Below, piece after piece: positions 8,150 to 16,932 of a stretch of 64,000 nt of DNA. Under the pieces are notes generated by a model. The model had not been told where the DNA came from. It saw nothing but the letters and a program-made list of their open reading frames with translations, and made no database searches. The stretch's first letter is position 1; the number at the start of each line of letters is the position of its first letter. This stretch comes from Fusibacter bizertensis (GTDB taxonomy: Bacteria; Bacillota; Clostridia; Peptostreptococcales; Acidaminobacteraceae): the NCBI RefSeq assembly GCF_029914245.1, contig NZ_JARYZI010000003.1, positions 62,001 through 126,000 of the forward strand, in the 5' to 3' direction. A program made the translations under genes and the position numbers.

Positions 8150-9348
8150 AACTCCTCCAAATGAGAATAAGTTCTTTTGACACGCTTTAATAATGTATCT
8201 GATAAAACTAATTTTTCAAATTCAACAATGTCATCAAAACGTCTATTTAGTCCTCCCCAGTATATTCCACTTAAATAATTTGCACTATAGTGAAACTCTC
8301 CTTTTAACATCTTAACTACAGAGTTGGCACCTGAGGACAACGCAGGAGCAATGTAAGGTTTAAAACCAATTGCTCTCATGTCCAAATTAGAATGTATAAC
8401 CTTTTCCGTCAGCAACTCTGAAATTTCTTGATCTACATTGTTATAGTTTTCGGTAACAATTAGGTCTTTACCATGTGGTCCAAAAGAACGTCCTGTTTCT
8501 CTATAGTTATACCCTAGTACATCACTATAATATTTTGCTCTAGCATCCATAACCCCAAGTCCAAACCCAACAACTTGCTCAGGTAATAACCCCTTAAAAT
8601 CCTTAATATTTCTATTTTCATCGGTATTTGAACTTTCATAAACCTTTTTACACAGTAGGTCCACTGGATCTGAAACGACTCCAAATATTCCTTTAAAGTT
8701 AACCTGTCTTGCCTTCTGAGCATAGATAGATATCAACTTAGCATTTTCTTCAAATTGAATCATTCTCACATCTTTCACAGTGTCACCAACTGGTGGTACA
8801 GCCTTAGATGCACAGAATAAGAACAAGTCTGTATCAAAAAGTTCTTCCATCTCAATCGCTCTAATTTTAAGAGACGGGTTCACATCAATTTGATTAAGTT
8901 CCATTTCATATCGTGCTTTAACAGCAGGATTAATATCATATATCCCGAGTTCATCGATTATGTCACCGCCAAGTAACTTTATACCTATCGCTAGCAATCC
9001 ACCTACATCGCCGAGTCCCAACATAGTGACTCTTTTTTTTCGTTTATTTGTTTTTGATTTAGTTAAATTCTCAAGATAAAATTCTAGTGAATCTACCCCA
9101 TAATGGTGTTTAAGTAAATTCAAGTTAATAGCAGGAATTAATTTCTTATTTGAAGTGTAAAGTTGATCAAGTGATTCAGTGATCACCAACCCTATTTGAT
9201 CCTCATCAATTTCTGTGATACATTTTGTCGCATCAAGTTCTGCTCTAAAAACATATATTGGGTCATACGAATCTTTGCACTTTTCTGAAGTTAAATCAGT
9301 TGTTTCTTCTGTAATTATTTCCCAATTTCGATAATAATATTTATTCAT
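8131..9348 (-). CDS. Lactate/malate dehydrogenase-family protein
   Basis: 405 residues, longer than the usual 310-330 because of about 100 extra N-terminal residues. The Rossmann loop GLGDVGG is at 111-117 and the strand-end acidic residue that selects NAD is D138 (IYDIN). Catalytic landmarks of the LDH/MDH family are visible: SDPVD at 226-230 (usually NPVD), MDAR at 267-270 and GPHGKD at 290-295 with the active-site histidine. It should therefore be an NAD-dependent 2-hydroxyacid dehydrogenase, but the Asn-to-Asp change in NPVD and the added N-terminal domain set it apart from housekeeping enzymes. Middle gene of the operon, five bases after the giant gene. Substrate unknown. Confidence 0.75.
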   Translation of the reverse strand: MNKYYYRNWEIITEETTDLTSEKCKDSYDPIYVFRAELDATKCITEIDEDQIGLVITESLDQLYTSNKKLIPAINLNLLKHHYGVDSLEFYLENLTKSKTNKRKKRVTMLGLGDVGGLLAIGIKLLGGDIIDELGIYDINPAVKARYEMELNQIDVNPSLKIRAIEMEELFDTDLFLFCASKAVPPVGDTVKDVRMIQFEENAKLISIYAQKARQVNFKGIFGVVSDPVDLLCKKVYESSNTDENRNIKDFKGLLPEQVVGFGLGVMDARAKYYSDVLGYNYRETGRSFGPHGKDLIVTENYNNVDQEISELLTEKVIHSNLDMRAIGFKPYIAPALSSGANSVVKMLKGEFHYSANYLSGIYWGGLNRRFDDIVEFEKLVLSDTLLKRVKRTYSHLEELWTALK

Positions 9349-9353
9349 TTTCC

Positions 9354-12300
9354 CTACCCTATATAAATTGATTTCATTTTTCTAAGTTGCTCTAGATCGT
9401 CTTTGATATATTCAGATGGCCTTATGTTATCTGCGTAAAATATGTGCTTACCCTTATCTGGGTATCTAGGTGTATTTAACACTTCGCCGAGACGATCTAT
9501 CGTCAACAACCTGTCATTAAGCCTTTCATAGGCTATTTCAAGTGCTGACATGATTTCTATCGCATTAATCAACGCAGTTTCAGAGACATTATAAATAGCT
9601 TCTTGTGAAGCATCCATAATATAAGAAGCAGACGAATACGGTAGAATCAAGTTAACTGAATTAATTAAATTACTATCGGGAATACTGCCTCTCCAAATTG
9701 CATCACCATCAATAAAAGGATACAATTTACTTTCGTAAAACCACACTTTAATTTTAGGTATAAAGTAAGCTGAATCCACATTAATATTCATTGATTCTGC
9801 AATTTCTTTTCCTTGTCCCGACATAATTGCTACTATGAATTTCTGAACTTCTAAGTTATATTTTTTAAAATAAGGTTCCAGTGCTTGTACCCTATACCCT
9901 TTATTCAAAAGGTCATCCACAAGAATAACAGGTCTATTAAACGATTTTAGCATTTTAATTTGATTCTCAATGTCCAAGTAAAATGGATATTCTTTAATCT
10001 GATGTGTTAATAAATCTGGTGAAAAATACTTTTCAGCATGAAGCGTCTTAGTTACTGTATTTGGGATCAACCAACGTTTAAAAACTGCACCAAAAGGAAC
10101 ACACATTGCACTGCCCACCGTTTTAGGAATAATCGGTACTGTAGGCATCTGATTTTCTTCACATACCTTTTTAATCAAGTTTTCATAGATCATCGCCCTG
10201 TCAAAGTTGAGTACTAGATTTCCAGGATACAATCCCGTGAGAGATTTTTGAAGTCTATGACGTGCTCTAGACATCGCTTGTAAAATATCCTGAGAACTTC
10301 TATAAGGCTCTTTAAACATCGAGTGGATATCCAAATTTAAGGTGCATGGCGACGACATATTCACAACATGAACATGTTCGTTGGTCTTATTCGATGAAAT
10401 ATTTACAAAACCCTGCAGTTCTAATACATCAATTACGTCTTTAGTCGTATTTGATTTCAGCCCTTCTTTAAATACACTGTAGGTATAATCTCTCGATAGG
10501 GCATGTGCTAATGTTTCAGTCAACATAATTTGTTCCACATTTCTAACATCAGTCCCTTTGCGTTTGATAATTCCATCAATTACAGAGATTCTACCTATCG
10601 ATTGGGTTCTAATATATCTGATGATATTTTGATCAGAAAACTCATGGTGAATTTCCGTTGCTCTCAACCAATGAGAAATACTTATAGCAACAATTTCACC
10701 ACTTCTCTCTAAACTTCTAAGTACATAGATTTTGAAACTCTCTTTAGTAGCTAAATCCTTGATCTTAGCAATCGTCTCAAATGCATCTGATCCAATTAAA
10801 TCGATAAACTCTTCATATAAATAATCACTTACATCATCAAGTACTTCAAGAAAAATAGATTTAGTCGTCATCATACTCTTGAACATTGGTTCGCGCTGAT
10901 ACAATCCTTTTTCATAGATATAATTTTGCGCTAAAGGTTCAATCAGTGTTGATATATCTCTTTTTTCATCAATAGAATCTCTAATTAGTGTTGAACTAAT
11001 ATGTTCATAGTCTTTGGGAAGCGTAAATCTCAATGAATCAGGATGAAGCATTTCAAATTTTTCATCTAGCATAAGATGTGCATCATTAGATTCATGATCT
11101 GCAAATCTCTCATATACAATATGTGGTATCTCGTGTATCGTTTTCTTTTCTTCTCCTTTGTAAGCAGACGCATTGAGCACAACATCACTGCCTACAACAA
11201 GAAATATTTCTGAATCTGGAAACAGTGATTTAAGTTTTTTTAGATCTTCATCATTTGCGATATTGATTGAAATATCTCTAGGAAATTGAAAAATATCGAT
11301 TTCACTAGCAATAGATTTTTTGATGATATTTCTTCGAATCAAGTTAGGCTGTGTTCGTTTCGACCACGAAAATTCATCAACATATAACGTCACCTCGAAC
11401 CCTAAGTTTTTTATATCATTGGCAATTTGCTTATGACTTAAAGTAAAAGGATCAAAAGCACCAGGAAAAAATGCAATCCTCCTATTGGGCTTTAATTGAA
11501 TCGGACCTAAATGGTGACTGAATTCTGATATAAAACTATAAATATATTTTAAGCTTGCAGTATTATTATAAAAAATCAATTCTTCAGTCTCATCTGTGTT
11601 AATCATCAAAGACATTACTTTCTTAATCACCAGTTTATATAAATATTCTTTCTTACGTAAACTTAAGATTTTATCTGTCAAAACATCTTTTGCAATCACT
11701 GAAAATGCCATTTGATTCACATAACTTGAACCATGCACAAAGCCATTGAAAAGCACTCCAAACAACCTTAATACTCTGTGATTATGGTTTTCAACAACCT
11801 CTTTAAATGCATAACGATAGTCAGCATACTGAGCAATAGCATACCCAACTGTCTTTTCAATAAGTGCAATGAGTTTATTGTTATTTGTACTCATTTTCTT
11901 CTCGAAACTTTCTATGATTTCATCAAGTTCTTTAGGTTTTACTTGTAGGATTATTTTACCAAGATATGGTGGAATGTACTTGGTGAATTCATAGCTTTCC
12001 ATCTCAAGAGCACGAATGAGTTCAACAGCGATATCGTTTTTTTGTTCATACGATAGATGTGGTACTAGATTAAGTAACATTCTACCAGCTGTATTTCGAA
12101 CAGATTCAAGCGCACTGACTTTTAACAAATTGCATAAATGCATCGCCATATAAAAACAATTTTCATAATCATAAAGCAATGTATTGCGCATTAACAACTC
12201 AATTTGAAATCGCTTTGCAACATCAATTGTTGCCGATTTAAGATTGCTCAAAAATATATTACTTGTATACTGTAAGTCATCTTGGCAGATAACCCTGAAA

Positions 12301-14255
12301 TGTTCAATTACATTTTCTTCAAGTTTTAAGTTTTCAGCAAGCTTAAACCGCGCATAATTTTCAGCTGGATCATCTAAAGCACTTGGATAACCAACTAAAA
12401 CTCTAGCAACATCTGCTTGTTCTATTACCTCTTGACTTGCATATGGCAATATAGAGTAGATTAAATTATAAGCTCTTAATCTCACTTTAAAATCTTCGTC
12501 TGTTAGCAGATTAGATACAAAATTTAAAATGGTATAAGTTTGCTCATGCGTAAACTCAGAAAATGGTAAAATCCTTGCAGCTTTAATTAAATAAAATCTA
12601 ATCACTTCGTGATCACTATATTCCGTAAAAAAGTTAACCGTTAATTCAAAACTTTTAATGCGTTTTTCATGTCCACTTAAGTGTTTAAAATAGGCATCTA
12701 ACATATCGCGCATGCTATAACTGATATATTTTTTATGCCTATCTATTATCTTATTTTCTGGATTAATAAACTTATCAATAAACGTCTTCAAAAGACCAAT
12801 CGTGTCAAGAATATTGGTTTCAATTTGAGCACTTGGGGGTGTCTCTTTCCTAATTTCTTCATCATATGAAGCTATTATAGTACCAATTAATTCTGCACAT
12901 TGCTTTCTAATATCCTCTTCTGGTAATACTAATTTTTCATATAAGAAATTAAGCATTATTTGCTTCTGCTTCTGAGTCAAATAATTATAGTATTCTTCTA
13001 AAATCGCAATATAGCCTCTTAAACTCGTTAAGTCTCTACTATTACGAACTGGTTCTAACATCTTATTAAGAGAAGCTTCATCTCTAAGTCTATACAAAAG
13101 TTCAATATTATGCTCTATAGAAGAAAAAATAACATTTTGTGTAATCTCAGTACCTTGCATTAGTGTAAAATATTTTCTTTTATTTACTACAGCATCAGGT
13201 ACAGATTGGTCGTAAGCCTCATTGGGTTCAGTTTTTATTCCCAAATCAATCAGAAAATCTTGAAAATCTCGCAATTTAGCATAAACTCGCTTGTATCGAT
13301 TTTCTTTAGCCTCATCAACATTATCTAACTTATCTAAAATGACATCAAACGAATCTTTAAGGTTGTAAAAATGCATATAAGATTTATGATTAATTCTTTC
13401 AGCTTTCACCCTAAAATCACTGTATATCAAAATCAACGACTCAATTGGTAAAGCATCAAGTTCAAGATCCCAAGTAGAATGGTTAATTGCTACATTTCTA
13501 ATGTACACAATTCCCCTTTTTTCAAACCACTCACCTGTGTAAAAATAGTGATAATATGCGACTCTATGCATCTCGTCAACTTTACAACCAAACTTTCCAA
13601 CATCATGTCCTATTGCTGCACCTGAAACTCTTCCTAAGTCAATAGGAAAACCAGCATTTTTTAACTGTCGTGCTGTCTTCATAGCGAGATGATTTACACC
13701 ACAGATATGATCTAAAGTCGTATAGCCAATCACTTCTTGGTTTAACTTCATCATCTCATATACATAATCATGTTGATATGCATGCTTAAACAGTAGGTAT
13801 TCCGACTTATCTTCCAGTTGTTCAATTTCACTTTCCGTTAATAGTTCCAGTGGATACTGACTTTGCCATGTACCATCTTTCGATTTCATTTGCCAATGCG
13901 CGATAATTTTCAACACACGAAGATAAACTTCAGCCATTCTGTTCTTAGAGACATCTAAAGAAATAGCCACAGCCTCTGGAAACGAAAACTTCAAACTATA
14001 TTGATAAAAATATTTTAACCATTCATCTTCTCCAACTTCATGGATAAAAGACTCAAAAAATGGTGACAATAATTTAAAAACATCTTTGCAGTGATACTTG
14101 TTTTCATTGACCATCACAATAAGTTGCTCTTTAAATCGATCATCACCTGTTAAATCTACTATTTTTTTGCGTGTTAAACCAAAGTTTTTCAAAAATGATC
14201 TATTCAATAATTCCTTTTCAATTTCCCCTAAGATAATTTGTACACGATTGATCAT
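9354..14255 (-). CDS. Giant multidomain protein: HD + helical repeats + NadD-like nucleotidyltransferase + PRTase-like
   Basis: About 1633 residues. In order: an N-terminal helical region; an HD phosphohydrolase domain at about 180-290 (H184, H190, HD at 218-219 in AIGHDVGK, H260, D281); some 600 residues of helical, HEAT-like sequence; a nicotinate-nucleotide adenylyltransferase-like domain at about 925-1120 with FFPGAFDPFTLSHKQ (the T-x-x-H motif) and ISSTLIRDS (the S-S-T-x-I-R motif); a region at about 1150-1300 of uncertain fold, possibly GNAT-like; and a phosphoribosyltransferase-like domain at about 1400-1540 with VILVDDLLNKG, where the acidic pair is kept but the following T-T-G-T is not. 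The start is the ATG at 14255 after GAGGTGGA (an in-frame GTG lies one codon upstream). It is the first gene of the operon with a dehydrogenase and a flavoprotein. A nucleotide or NAD-related role is inferred from the domains. Confidence 0.75.
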   Translation of the reverse strand: MINRVQIILGEIEKELLNRSFLKNFGLTRKKIVDLTGDDRFKEQLIVMVNENKYHCKDVFKLLSPFFESFIHEVGEDEWLKYFYQYSLKFSFPEAVAISLDVSKNRMAEVYLRVLKIIAHWQMKSKDGTWQSQYPLELLTESEIEQLEDKSEYLLFKHAYQHDYVYEMMKLNQEVIGYTTLDHICGVNHLAMKTARQLKNAGFPIDLGRVSGAAIGHDVGKFGCKVDEMHRVAYYHYFYTGEWFEKRGIVYIRNVAINHSTWDLELDALPIESLILIYSDFRVKAERINHKSYMHFYNLKDSFDVILDKLDNVDEAKENRYKRVYAKLRDFQDFLIDLGIKTEPNEAYDQSVPDAVVNKRKYFTLMQGTEITQNVIFSSIEHNIELLYRLRDEASLNKMLEPVRNSRDLTSLRGYIAILEEYYNYLTQKQKQIMLNFLYEKLVLPEEDIRKQCAELIGTIIASYDEEIRKETPPSAQIETNILDTIGLLKTFIDKFINPENKIIDRHKKYISYSMRDMLDAYFKHLSGHEKRIKSFELTVNFFTEYSDHEVIRFYLIKAARILPFSEFTHEQTYTILNFVSNLLTDEDFKVRLRAYNLIYSILPYASQEVIEQADVARVLVGYPSALDDPAENYARFKLAENLKLEENVIEHFRVICQDDLQYTSNIFLSNLKSATIDVAKRFQIELLMRNTLLYDYENCFYMAMHLCNLLKVSALESVRNTAGRMLLNLVPHLSYEQKNDIAVELIRALEMESYEFTKYIPPYLGKIILQVKPKELDEIIESFEKKMSTNNNKLIALIEKTVGYAIAQYADYRYAFKEVVENHNHRVLRLFGVLFNGFVHGSSYVNQMAFSVIAKDVLTDKILSLRKKEYLYKLVIKKVMSLMINTDETEELIFYNNTASLKYIYSFISEFSHHLGPIQLKPNRRIAFFPGAFDPFTLSHKQIANDIKNLGFEVTLYVDEFSWSKRTQPNLIRRNIIKKSIASEIDIFQFPRDISINIANDEDLKKLKSLFPDSEIFLVVGSDVVLNASAYKGEEKKTIHEIPHIVYERFADHESNDAHLMLDEKFEMLHPDSLRFTLPKDYEHISSTLIRDSIDEKRDISTLIEPLAQNYIYEKGLYQREPMFKSMMTTKSIFLEVLDDVSDYLYEEFIDLIGSDAFETIAKIKDLATKESFKIYVLRSLERSGEIVAISISHWLRATEIHHEFSDQNIIRYIRTQSIGRISVIDGIIKRKGTDVRNVEQIMLTETLAHALSRDYTYSVFKEGLKSNTTKDVIDVLELQGFVNISSNKTNEHVHVVNMSSPCTLNLDIHSMFKEPYRSSQDILQAMSRARHRLQKSLTGLYPGNLVLNFDRAMIYENLIKKVCEENQMPTVPIIPKTVGSAMCVPFGAVFKRWLIPNTVTKTLHAEKYFSPDLLTHQIKEYPFYLDIENQIKMLKSFNRPVILVDDLLNKGYRVQALEPYFKKYNLEVQKFIVAIMSGQGKEIAESMNINVDSAYFIPKIKVWFYESKLYPFIDGDAIWRGSIPDSNLINSVNLILPYSSASYIMDASQEAIYNVSETALINAIEIMSALEIAYERLNDRLLTIDRLGEVLNTPRYPDKGKHIFYADNIRPSEYIKDDLEQLRKMKSIYIG

Positions 14256-14287
14256 CACTCCACCTCATGAATTATAATGATAATATT

Positions 14288-14296
14288 ATTATACCA
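14288..14296 (-). promoter_or_regulatory. Extended -10 promoter of the giant-protein operon
   Basis: On the minus strand TGGTATAAT matches the extended -10 consensus exactly and lies 32 bases before the start codon. The -35 region at 17 bases is poor (CGTTTC). Confidence 0.5.
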
Positions 14297-14386
14297 TAAT
14301 CCAAAGTTCGGAAACGTTCTTAAAGAAACTAATTATTTTTAGAATTTATACCGATATATCTATTAGCAGTGAAAGGAGGGAGAATT

Positions 14387-15004
14387 ATGTCTAATATTAC
14401 TAAAAGCAGTGCCATATCAAATTATCGTAATGGTCCAACTAGTAAAGTTAAGAGTACGCGATCTAATCAAATTGTCACACATGTATATGGTAAAGGTGAG
14501 ACACATAATACTCCCAATCATCGTTCTGGAAATGAACAGTTTATTGTAGATGCCTTTTATTCAAATGCACATAATTTAAAAGCTTCTTTTGTCAGACTGT
14601 CATCACATGACACAGATGAAGACCATATCAAAAATTATTATCGAACCCACGAAGAAGAGGTTCTTTCAGGAGCAGAAAGTTTACTTGAAGCCATAAGAAA
14701 CATCGTAGAATCAAGTCGATCTTGCGATAGAATCTACGGTACCCATTTTGGTTTCTTAGTAGAGAGCATTCTCAATGATTATGAAAATCAACTCTCGTCT
14801 ATTGGAATTACACATAAAAGCTATAATTATAGCTTAAACAAAAATATATTTTTCAATGTTATTTGCACATCACCAGAATCTTTTAAATTTTTATTTAGGT
14901 TACCTGATGGTATGATGGAATTGCTAGCACGTGTTTATCTCAAAATCCAAGGAATAACTGATAGCACTAGAATTCAAGGCCGAATTATTGATTATAGAAC
15001 TTGA
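14387..15004 (+). CDS. Protein of unknown function, 205 residues
   Basis: A clear gene: AAAGGAGGG is placed just before the ATG at 14387. An in-frame GTG at 14369 would put the ribosome binding site inside the coding sequence, so it is rejected. The protein has no signal peptide or membrane helix. The first 45 residues are polar, Ser/Thr/Asn-rich and probably disordered (MSNITKSSAISNYRNG). The rest is predicted mixed helical, with helices around EEEVLSGAESLLEAIRNIV and MMELLARVYLKIQGI. I recognise no family. It stands alone, divergent from the giant-protein operon and convergent with a YihY-type gene. Those arrangements give no functional clue. Confidence 0.7.
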   Translation: MSNITKSSAISNYRNGPTSKVKSTRSNQIVTHVYGKGETHNTPNHRSGNEQFIVDAFYSNAHNLKASFVRLSSHDTDEDHIKNYYRTHEEEVLSGAESLLEAIRNIVESSRSCDRIYGTHFGFLVESILNDYENQLSSIGITHKSYNYSLNKNIFFNVICTSPESFKFLFRLPDGMMELLARVYLKIQGITDSTRIQGRIIDYRT

Positions 15005-15005
15005 T

Positions 15006-15848
15006 CTACTGCTTTACTTTTAGGTAGTGTATGGCATTGATTTCAGCTCCTATAATTATAATTAATGACAAGAAATACACCCAAACCATAAAAGCAATTA
15101 CAGCTGATAACGAGCCATATAAGATCGAGTAATCTGTTAACTCTCCAACAATTTTGGAAAAAACGAAATTTGTTGATATTGAACCAAAAATTGAAAATAT
15201 TGCACCTGGCAAAATATCAGCTAGGTGCATTTTTTTATTGGGTAGAAATGCATAAATCGAAAGTATCACAATTACAAAACTTGACATTAATAGTATATTT
15301 CTTAAAAAATGAGCCAAATCTAACCAATATGAATCAATTTTAATGGTGATCATTGTGTTGAGAAATTGAAAAACACTTTGAAATACCGTTGGTACCATTA
15401 GCGAAAGAACAATAATCAGGGTAAACATAAGTGTGTAGAACATTCCCATTAATTTTACCATAAAGAAGTTTCTTGTTTCAGTCACTTCATATGACATGTT
15501 GATGGATCTTTGTAGTGCATTGACAGCTCTCGACGCAGAATATAGCATCAAAACACCTGAAATAGAAAGAACAGCAACACCTTCAGTAGAAATAGTTTGA
15601 CTTATAAAATCTGCAATCATTAAACTGATGTTATCGGGTATAAAACGTTCAAAGATTTCCATTGCATAATCATAGTTAATTTTGAGCTTAGATATGATAG
15701 AAAGTAAAAAAATTAATAATGGAAAAAAAGATAGCACAAAAAAGTAAGCCATTTGTCCTGCAAAAGCTGTTAAATTATGTGTCTTGTATCTTTGATTTAA
15801 TAGTTTTACAAATCCAAATATTCTTTTAAATGGTAATTTTCCACTCAT
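15006..15848 (-). CDS. YihY/BrkB-family inner membrane protein
   Basis: About 280 residues with six hydrophobic segments, typical for the YihY (once mis-assigned as RNase BN) and BrkB family. Recognisable elements are FAGQMAYFFVLSFFPLLIFLL near the first helix and ASRAVNALQRSINMSYEV after the third. These proteins sit in the cytoplasmic membrane. Their function is not settled, and an exporter role has been proposed for some. The start at 15848 (MSGKLPFKRIFGF) is chosen because GGAGGCAATA directly precedes it. An ATG 24 bases upstream would contain that ribosome binding site. Its 3' end is one base from the stop codon of the convergent unknown gene, with no terminator between. Confidence 0.88.
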   Translation of the reverse strand: MSGKLPFKRIFGFVKLLNQRYKTHNLTAFAGQMAYFFVLSFFPLLIFLLSIISKLKINYDYAMEIFERFIPDNISLMIADFISQTISTEGVAVLSISGVLMLYSASRAVNALQRSINMSYEVTETRNFFMVKLMGMFYTLMFTLIIVLSLMVPTVFQSVFQFLNTMITIKIDSYWLDLAHFLRNILLMSSFVIVILSIYAFLPNKKMHLADILPGAIFSIFGSISTNFVFSKIVGELTDYSILYGSLSAVIAFMVWVYFLSLIIIIGAEINAIHYLKVKQ

Positions 15849-15993
15849 TATTGCCTCCGTTAATAGTTTCATAAGACTTTTTTAATGTCTATCCCTCTTA
15901 TTCTACCTTTCTTTTTATCAAAAGTTAATTGTAATTTTCGTCGCTAGCGCATAAACTATTAATAGAGCAACGTAAAAATAACAGGAGGCAACT

Positions 15994-16932
15994 ATGAAAT
16001 CAGGAAAATTCTTTATACTGATTCCACTTGTCATCGTCATAGCAGCTGTTTTTTTAGGCAGTTATTATACGCTAGACAACGCAGAGGAAGCAGTAATTGA
16101 AAGATTTGGTAAACTAACAAGTGTTAATACCACAGCAGGTTTACACTTCAAAGTCCCATTTATTGACAAAGTAATCATCTACAACACAAACGAAATTTAT
16201 TCACTACAGTATGGGTATAGACCTTTGAGCGCTGCTACTACGGATTCTGCTGCGACTTATCAAGATGTTGATAGTGAAGCAATCGTACTGACCAAAGGTT
16301 CATACCTCATCAATATTGGAGCAGTTATCCAATATAAAATTACTGACACCGCTGCATATCATTATAATGTAGATGATCAGGAAGGCACAATTAGACTTGC
16401 TTTTGAAAGTGTTTTAAGAAGCAACATCCAAAACCAACTTTTAGATGAAGCTTTGGTAAACAAAGATAGCATTGCAAATGAAATTATGCCTGACTTAATA
16501 CGTAAATTAGCGAAATACAATGTGGGCATTACACTCCAAGAAGTTAAATTGACAGACGTTCTTCTACCAGAAGATGTTCAATATGCCTATGATGATGTCA
16601 ATATCGCTTCAAATGAAAAAGATTCTTATAAGAGTCAAGCTGACAAGTATTCAAACGAAATGTTACCAAAAGCACGTGCAGAAGCTTATCAAATGATTCA
16701 ACAAGCTGAATCTTACAAAGCAGAAAAAGTTGCACAAGCAAAAGGTGATGTCACTAACTTTAACCAAGTATATGATAAATACAAAGTTTCTAAAGAAATC
16801 ACTAAAACAAGACTCTATATCGAGACAATGGAAAAAGTGCTTTCAACTGTTAAAAATAAGTTCATTATTGATTTTGATAATGATAATGTACTTAAATTCT
16901 TACCACTCCAAACGAATGGAGGTGCTCAATAA
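15994..16932 (+). CDS. hflK: HflK-like SPFH-domain membrane protein
   Basis: 312 residues: one N-terminal membrane helix (FFILIPLVIVIAAVFLG), then an SPFH/band-7 domain beginning NAEEAVIERFGKL, and a C-terminal helical part (ARAEAYQMIQQAESYKAEKV, then LYIETMEKVLSTV) that closely follows HflK. HflK and HflC form a cage at the outer face of the membrane that surrounds and tunes the FtsH protease. ftsH is not in this window. The gene has an AGGAGG ribosome binding site and its stop overlaps the next start (TAATG), so the two products are made together. Assignment as HflK rather than HflC rests on the C-terminal motif and gene order. Confidence 0.85.
   Translation: MKSGKFFILIPLVIVIAAVFLGSYYTLDNAEEAVIERFGKLTSVNTTAGLHFKVPFIDKVIIYNTNEIYSLQYGYRPLSAATTDSAATYQDVDSEAIVLTKGSYLINIGAVIQYKITDTAAYHYNVDDQEGTIRLAFESVLRSNIQNQLLDEALVNKDSIANEIMPDLIRKLAKYNVGITLQEVKLTDVLLPEDVQYAYDDVNIASNEKDSYKSQADKYSNEMLPKARAEAYQMIQQAESYKAEKVAQAKGDVTNFNQVYDKYKVSKEITKTRLYIETMEKVLSTVKNKFIIDFDNDNVLKFLPLQTNGGAQ

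Noticed and set aside
15006-15848. RNase BN assignment for the YihY-type protein
   Set aside because: The old name was a mis-assignment. The protein is a polytopic membrane protein without nuclease motifs.
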